Assembly: GCA_028707745.1 (NCBI GenBank)
Contig: JAQWAJ010000031.1
Coordinates: forward strand, 1 to 10,329
Source of the DNA: Bacteroidales bacterium
Lineage (GTDB): Bacteria > Bacteroidota > Bacteroidia > Bacteroidales > UBA12481
Direction of reading: 5' to 3'
Length of the DNA: 10,329 nucleotides
Below, in pieces: positions 7,035-10,329 of the stretch. The position numbers and the translations under genes are program-made. Position 1 is the stretch's first letter, and the number at the start of each line of letters is the position of its first letter. The notes below the pieces were generated by a model that saw only the letters and a list, made by a program, of their open reading frames with translations, was not told the origin of the DNA and did not search any database.

Positions 7035-7703
7035 TTATCGTCGGGCGTTCACTATGCCCAGTCCTGATACATTCTGCCGAACAGTTGGATTGCCATAGTA
7101 ATCAATGGCGCCAATGCCTTCAACGGTGGCATCGAGTTGCGAGGTTACCCAGACACTGGCTTTGCCGACCCCTCTGAGGGCAACTTTTGCTTCGCGTGAT
7201 TCCAGGTGGGGAGCATCAAAACTGCCGGCACCTTTCACCGAAACATGCAGGCGATCGGTTTTACCCTCTAAAAACACCCGCCCGGCACCCGGAAGATCAA
7301 CGTCTGTTAAACCGGCTTCGAGCCCGCTTAAGGAGATCTCCCCTGCCCCTTTTAAAGTCAGATACAGAGATTCCGTTTTCAGACCCTGCATTTTCACAGT
7401 GGCAGCACCCTGCACATAAATTCCATCGAGGCTTTTCACCATCAGATGATATTTCAGGACGCGGCCCTCAACGGCGCTTGCCATGGCGTTCCAGGTTTTA
7501 TCGAACCATCCGGTATCGATATCCAGCACCAGTTCACCTTCCCTGATCATCGTTTTAACAGTCGCCAAAACATCAGGTTCCCCCTCAATCCGAAGGCTTT
7601 CCTCTTCACCCTGGCTGATGAACAAATGACCGTAGTCCTTTAAAAGAACTCTCTTTACATCTTTAATTTCACGCGTTTCGGTATTGAAATTCATTGAGTT
7701 CAT
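7035..7703 (-). CDS. DUF2807 / GIN-domain beta-repeat protein without signal peptide
   Basis: 222 residues. The pattern is that of the 'head GIN' domain (DUF2807, putative autotransporter adhesin), abundant in Bacteroidota. After an N-terminal beta-rich segment (12-90) come seven small-Gly turns of the form G-A/V/I/L-G/A at residues 99, 119, 139, 158, 178, 196 and 214. They are spaced 18-20 residues apart and alternate with short hydrophobic strands, consistent with a beta-solenoid. Most relatives carry a Sec or lipoprotein signal; this one begins MNSMNFNTETREIKDVKR with no hydrophobic stretch, and the in-frame region just upstream adds neither a start nor a hydrophobic segment. It therefore appears cytosolic unless exported otherwise. 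Function unknown. Starts at 7703 (ATG) or 7694 (ATG, M4) are both possible. Transcribed from the divergent region shared with the CoA-binding gene; the stop abuts pirin. Confidence 0.85.
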   Translation of the reverse strand: MNSMNFNTETREIKDVKRVLLKDYGHLFISQGEEESLRIEGEPDVLATVKTMIREGELVLDIDTGWFDKTWNAMASAVEGRVLKYHLMVKSLDGIYVQGAATVKMQGLKTESLYLTLKGAGEISLSGLEAGLTDVDLPGAGRVFLEGKTDRLHVSVKGAGSFDAPHLESREAKVALRGVGKASVWVTSQLDATVEGIGAIDYYGNPTVRQNVSGLGIVNARR

Positions 7704-7729
7704 GGCGATTTCGTTTTGTGTTAAAGGTA

Positions 7730-7762
7730 CGAACCTAAATAGAATTTATAACTTTGACCAAA
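7730..7762 (-). promoter_or_regulatory. Candidate Bacteroidota sigma promoter for the DUF2807 gene
   Basis: On the - strand, TTTG (7762-7759) is followed after 21 nt by TAGGTTCG (7737-7730), which matches the -7 consensus TAnnTTTG except for one T-to-C change. Spacing fits the -33/-7 architecture of the phylum's primary sigma factor. Transcription would start near 7726, giving a leader of about 20 nt before the ATG at 7703. It overlaps the opposing promoter. Confidence 0.45.
7749..7756 (+). promoter_or_regulatory. -7 promoter element (TAACTTTG) of the CoA-binding protein gene
   Basis: An exact match to TAnnTTTG sits 17 nt before the ATG at 7774, giving a short A/T-rich leader without a Shine-Dalgarno site. 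No TTTG lies at the preferred 19-21 nt upstream; the nearest at 7715-7718 is too far, and TTAAAG at 7721-7726 is only a loose substitute. The promoter is probably weak or assisted. Confidence 0.5.
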
Positions 7763-7773
7763 CATTTATTCAA

Positions 7774-8223
7774 ATGGTAACCCAACAACAAATTGAACAG
7801 TTTCTTTCGTGCGGCCCCATTGCCATGGCAGGGGTTTCGAGGAATCCTAAAAAATTCGGCCGGGTAGCTTTCGAAGAACTCAGCCGTAAAGGGCTCAAAT
7901 TGATCCCGGTAAACCCCAATATCGAATCCATTAACGGGGAGGTATGCTATCCCAGTGTCAGCCAATTGCCTGACGATGTCAAATCACTTCTGGTGATGAC
8001 GAAGAAAGATCAGACCGCCCGGGTCATTGAAGAGGCTCTGGCCAAAGGGATTAAGAATATCTGGATACAACAATCGTCGGATACTCCTGAAGCATTGGCG
8101 CTATTGAAGGACAAAGAGGTCAATCTGATCACAAAACAGTGTGTGCTGATGCATCATCAGCCCGACAGTTTCCATAAATTTCACCGGAACCTCAAGCGTT
8201 TTTTCGGGGGGTTGCCGAAATAA
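7774..8223 (+). CDS. Small CoA-binding domain protein (YccU-like, CoA_binding_2)
   Basis: 149 residues forming a single Rossmann-type CoA-binding domain, as in the YccU/COG1832 group. Visible are the nucleotide loop IAMAGVSRNPKKFGR (16-30), a second strand LKLIPVNPN (41-49) with the conserved INGEVCYPSV (53-62), a third strand SLLVMTKKD, the helix TARVIEEALAKGIKNIWIQQSS and a cysteine in LITKQCVLMHH. The reading frame is open upstream to 7684, but those codons overlap the divergent promoters, so I chose the ATG at 7774, which precedes the conserved domain and follows a good -7 element. Relatives bind CoA or a similar nucleotide; the physiological role is unknown. It ends with tandem stops (TAATAA), and its last 32 nt overlap the convergent response-regulator gene. 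Confidence 0.88.
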   Translation: MVTQQQIEQFLSCGPIAMAGVSRNPKKFGRVAFEELSRKGLKLIPVNPNIESINGEVCYPSVSQLPDDVKSLLVMTKKDQTARVIEEALAKGIKNIWIQQSSDTPEALALLKDKEVNLITKQCVLMHHQPDSFHKFHRNLKRFFGGLPK

Positions 8224-8902
8224 TAAACTGGAAACCTATGCCGTGCCGGTTCTCGATTCTGATATCAGGATCGGCACTCAGATATTTCCGTAAGCGCGAG
8301 ATGTACACGTCGAGACTGCGACCCGCAAAGTAATCGTTGCCTCCCCAAACCGATTCGAGAATCTGGGCACGGTTCAGCACAATTTCCTGATTTTTCAGGA
8401 AATAATGGAGCAATTCCGCTTCCCGGAAGGTCAGTTTAACATCACCGTCGGGCCCGGTCAGCAAAAGTTTTGCCAGATGAAGTGAATAGCTGCCAAACCG
8501 GATCTGTGTTTGCGGCGCCGGCTCCTGAAGCGTTTTCGAACGTTTGAGGAATATCCTGATTTTCAGGATAAGTTCTTCGATGCTGAAAGGCTTAACCAGA
8601 TAGTCATCACCGCCCAGCAACAGACCTTCCAACTTATCTTCCTTTAACGATTTGGCCGTTACAAAAATGATCGGAACATCCTGATTGCTCTCCCGGATCT
8701 TTCGGGCAAGCGTAAAACCATCCATTCGCGGAAGATTGACATCGAGCACGCAAATATCCGGGGTCTGCTGCCCGAACAATTCCCAGGCTTCCACGCCATC
8801 TGATGCGGTTACCACTTTGAATTGCTCGCGCTCCAAATTATCCGTGGTAATGAATTTCAGCGTTTCATCGTCCTCAACATATAAAATCAGTGACTTTTCC
8901 AT
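8192..8902 (-). CDS. OmpR/PhoB-family response regulator
   Basis: 236 residues. The receiver domain (4-120) has the acidic pair Asp11/Asp12, phosphoacceptor Asp54 in CVLDVNLP, Thr82 in FVTAK and Lys104 in VKPFS, all intact. A linker rich in Gln and Pro (124-137) leads to a winged-helix Trans_reg_C domain (about 138-232) with LTFREAELLHYFL, the recognition-helix region GRSLDVYISRLRKYL and the terminal hairpin IENRHGIGFQFI. Regulators of this class bind direct repeats about 11 bp apart as tandem dimers. The kinase gene lies 2 nt upstream on the same strand, so the two form one operon and almost surely a cognate pair. Size and layout resemble RprY of Bacteroides, but orthology cannot be claimed from sequence reading alone. 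Its 3' end runs 32 nt into the convergent CoA-binding gene, creating complementary transcript ends. Confidence 0.95.
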   Translation of the reverse strand: MEKSLILYVEDDETLKFITTDNLEREQFKVVTASDGVEAWELFGQQTPDICVLDVNLPRMDGFTLARKIRESNQDVPIIFVTAKSLKEDKLEGLLLGGDDYLVKPFSIEELILKIRIFLKRSKTLQEPAPQTQIRFGSYSLHLAKLLLTGPDGDVKLTFREAELLHYFLKNQEIVLNRAQILESVWGGNDYFAGRSLDVYISRLRKYLSADPDIRIENRHGIGFQFIISATPRKNA

Positions 8903-8904
8903 AG

Positions 8905-10179
8905 TTAATTCACTTTATCGGGGATCATGATCTGAACCATTGTGCCCTGTCCCTCTTTGCTTTCCATACTGATTTTCCAGCCATGAGCCTTTACGGCATT
9001 CCGGGTATAATAGAGGCCCAGGCCAAAACCTTTGGTATTATGAACGTTGCCGGTTGGCACACGGTAAAACTTCTTAAAAACCTGGCTCTTCAGTTTCGAA
9101 GGTATCCCGATACCTTTATCGCTGACACGGATCATCAATCCATTTCCCGAATCTGTCACATCCAGTCTGATGGCCGGAGTATCGGCTGAATACTTAATTG
9201 CATTATCCAGGAGATTCAGAATAATATTGGTGAGATGCAGGGGATCAGCATGAATCGATTCAATTTCAGATTGATAGTTCATCTCCAGTGTTCCTCCGGA
9301 ATGATGTAACCGGGGCTCCATCTGATTGCAGATTTCACGGAGGAGTTCCTTTAGTCTGACCGGTTCTTTTTTGATCAGCAACCTATCGCCGGCAGGGCCT
9401 CCCATTTCCAGCACAAGTTCAACCTGCTTTAACAGGTGGTTGGCCTGGCTCCGGATGATATCGCCATACCGGTAAAGTCGTTCAGGTTCCTGCAGAATAT
9501 CAGGACGCTGAATAACATCGGCCGACATGGAAATCGATGCCAGAGGGGTTTTGAATTCATGAGTCATGGTGTTGATGAAATCGCGCTGCACTTCGGCAAA
9601 ACGCCGCTGGCGGAGAATGACAATCTGTGCATATACAAAAAAGAGGATAACCAGCAGGAGTATCAGGCTGAAAAAATACCAGATGCCGAGCGAATCGCTG
9701 ATCATCTGATTTCGTCCGGCAAAATGGACTCCAAAATAATAGAGATAATCAGGTGATTTGGGGAGACTCTCCACCATCGGCTTAATCCGGTTATTTTCAC
9801 CAAAACGGACTAACCGGCCGTAAACCATCTTATCGGTCTGACAATCATAAATGGCATATTCAAAATCAAGCGCCAACCGGTTGATTTTAAATTCGGTGAT
9901 CAGAAATTGCTCCAGAATGTCGGGTTGGATATGTGTGTTTACGTTAACGATGTAATAATCAGGACTGTGATGAAAAACCGGGTTTTGGCGAGGCAGTTCG
10001 GCATCGTTGTATTTGGCCAGTTGCTCGGCCACCGAGGATAGAGCAATCGTGATGGTCTGATTCAGCTGTTTCTTCTCCTGATCCATAGCCTGCCTGACAA
10101 AATAAAACTGCACACTGATGATTCCGGCGATTGCTAAAATTCCGAGAACAAGCACAATCCGAATTGCATTTCTGTTCAT
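8905..10179 (-). CDS. Membrane sensor histidine kinase
   Basis: 424 residues from the ATG at 10179. A short basic N-terminus (MNRNAIR) leads into TM1 (about 7-28). A roughly 135-residue periplasmic sensor segment (30-164, no recognised fold) follows, then TM2 (about 166-188). No HAMP domain is visible: TM2 joins through a short basic helix directly to HisKA, with phospho-acceptor His207 in NTMTHEFKTPL. The HATPase domain shows the N box (Asn322/Asn326 in NLLDNAIKYS), the G1 box DKGIGIP (354-360) and the G2 box GFGLGLYYT (384-392), so it should be an active kinase. An upstream TTG at 10215 would add 12 non-membrane residues and lower the fit of a signal anchor, so I prefer the ATG. The response regulator follows after 2 nt. 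HAMP-less two-TM kinases of this form are common in Bacteroidota (RprX-like). The signal is unknown; the repeats upstream hint at a PhoB-like regulon. Confidence 0.95.
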   Translation of the reverse strand: MNRNAIRIVLVLGILAIAGIISVQFYFVRQAMDQEKKQLNQTITIALSSVAEQLAKYNDAELPRQNPVFHHSPDYYIVNVNTHIQPDILEQFLITEFKINRLALDFEYAIYDCQTDKMVYGRLVRFGENNRIKPMVESLPKSPDYLYYFGVHFAGRNQMISDSLGIWYFFSLILLLVILFFVYAQIVILRQRRFAEVQRDFINTMTHEFKTPLASISMSADVIQRPDILQEPERLYRYGDIIRSQANHLLKQVELVLEMGGPAGDRLLIKKEPVRLKELLREICNQMEPRLHHSGGTLEMNYQSEIESIHADPLHLTNIILNLLDNAIKYSADTPAIRLDVTDSGNGLMIRVSDKGIGIPSKLKSQVFKKFYRVPTGNVHNTKGFGLGLYYTRNAVKAHGWKISMESKEGQGTMVQIMIPDKVN

Positions 10180-10221
10180 AGGAGCGAAGATACCGGATTC
10201 AGCGGTGGCAGACAAGAGTGC

Positions 10222-10264
10222 TTAACAACTCGTTAACAATTATTGGCAACCCTTTAACTGTCAT
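10222..10264. promoter_or_regulatory. Four tandem TTAAC-like repeats at 10-11 bp spacing (candidate Pho-box-like operator)
   Basis: TTAACAA begins at 10222 and again at 10233, followed by TTGGCAA at 10243 and TTAACTG at 10254, giving spacings of 11, 10 and 11 bp on one face of the helix. The array lies between the start of the kinase operon (-) and a rightward gene (+), and ends about 16 bp before a TACTTTTG -7 box that lacks a good -33 element. Two tandem dimer sites of this kind are the known binding mode of PhoB/PhoP-class regulators; the unit resembles the TTAACA repeat recognised by Bacillus PhoP, and CTGTCATA at 10258-10265 equals half of an E. coli Pho box. Assignment to the neighbouring response regulator is inference. 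Confidence 0.5.
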
Positions 10265-10280
10265 ATATTCGGGAAGATTC

Positions 10281-10288
10281 TACTTTTG
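10281..10288 (+). promoter_or_regulatory. -7 promoter element (TACTTTTG) of the rightward gene
   Basis: Exact TAnnTTTG match 26 nt before the ATG at 10315, predicting a leader of about 20-25 nt. No TTTG is found 19-21 nt upstream; the position is occupied by the last TTAAC repeat, as in activator-dependent promoters. Confidence 0.55.
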
Positions 10289-10314
10289 GTTCATCATTTA
10301 AAAGTAAACACACG

Positions 10315-10329
10315 ATGAAAAAAACAAAT
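10315..10329 (+). CDS. Start of a rightward gene (3' truncated)
   Basis: Only MKKTN is visible. A Met-Lys-Lys opening is typical of an exported protein's signal peptide, and an A-rich leader with a -7 box lies at the right distance. The product cannot be identified. The operator-like repeats just upstream suggest it is controlled by the adjacent two-component system. Confidence 0.5.

Noticed and set aside
7684..7773. N-terminal extension of the CoA-binding protein from ATG 7684
   Set aside because: It would run through both promoter elements and into the DUF2807 gene, and the added 30 residues do not resemble the domain.
8202..8220. Inverted repeat TTTCGG / CCGAAA as an intrinsic terminator
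   Set aside because: Only a 6-bp stem with a 7-nt loop, and no T-tract follows on either strand; the T-run precedes it on the + strand.
9436..9756. 106-residue open frame on the + strand inside the kinase gene
   Set aside because: Antisense to conserved HisKA and TM2 codons; no promoter or family resemblance.
10180..10215. TTG at 10215 as the histidine kinase start
   Set aside because: The 12 added residues are polar and unlike a signal anchor, while ATG 10179 directly precedes the basic-plus-hydrophobic N-terminus.
10185..10216. Promoter of the kinase operon (CTTG, 20 nt, TATCTTCG on the - strand)
   Set aside because: Both elements carry a mismatch and the start point would leave almost no leader before the ATG; possible but not supported enough to list.

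Overview
The window looks like chromosomal DNA of a member of the Bacteroidota (probably Bacteroidales or a related order). Four things suggest this: the gene set, in which chorismate mutase is fused to the C-terminus of a DAHP synthase and sits beside an aromatic aminotransferase and a stand-alone TyrA; the near absence of Shine-Dalgarno sequences; A-rich leaders; and several matches to the Bacteroidota -7 promoter element TAnnTTTG. Base composition is moderate and even, with no insertion sequence, phage gene, tRNA, rRNA or CRISPR array.

Positions 1-4891 (+ strand) hold a tightly packed aromatic amino acid / chorismate operon: a 5'-truncated PLP aminotransferase, tyrA (prephenate dehydrogenase), a DAHP synthase-chorismate mutase fusion, aroA (EPSP synthase) and aroC (chorismate synthase). 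Three of the four junctions overlap by 4-16 nt. Together they cover the entry step, the last two steps to chorismate, the mutase step to prephenate, and the tyrosine branch with its transaminase. tyrA carries an in-frame amber codon at codon 58 in an otherwise intact reading frame. The last seven codons of aroC are encoded by a G+C-rich hairpin.

Positions 4981-7034 (+) encode a Cys/Met-metabolism PLP enzyme followed 20 nt later by a pirin. Converging on it with abutting stop codons is a DUF2807 (GIN-domain) beta-repeat protein on the - strand (7035-7703), which lacks a signal peptide. A 70-nt divergent promoter region separates it from a small CoA-binding Rossmann protein (7774-8223, +).

Positions 8192-10179 (-) encode a two-component system in the order histidine kinase then OmpR/PhoB-type response regulator, 2 nt apart; the regulator gene overlaps the CoA-binding gene tail to tail by 32 nt. 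The right edge (10180-10329) is a divergent control region ending in the first five codons of a rightward gene. It contains four TTAAC-like repeats in tandem at 10-11 bp spacing, directly upstream of a TAnnTTTG box. That is the arrangement expected of an operator for a PhoB/PhoP-class regulator, and it is the most interesting unexplained signal here. I found no wholly new multi-gene system; the points of note are the amber tyrA, the hairpin at the end of aroC, and this operator.
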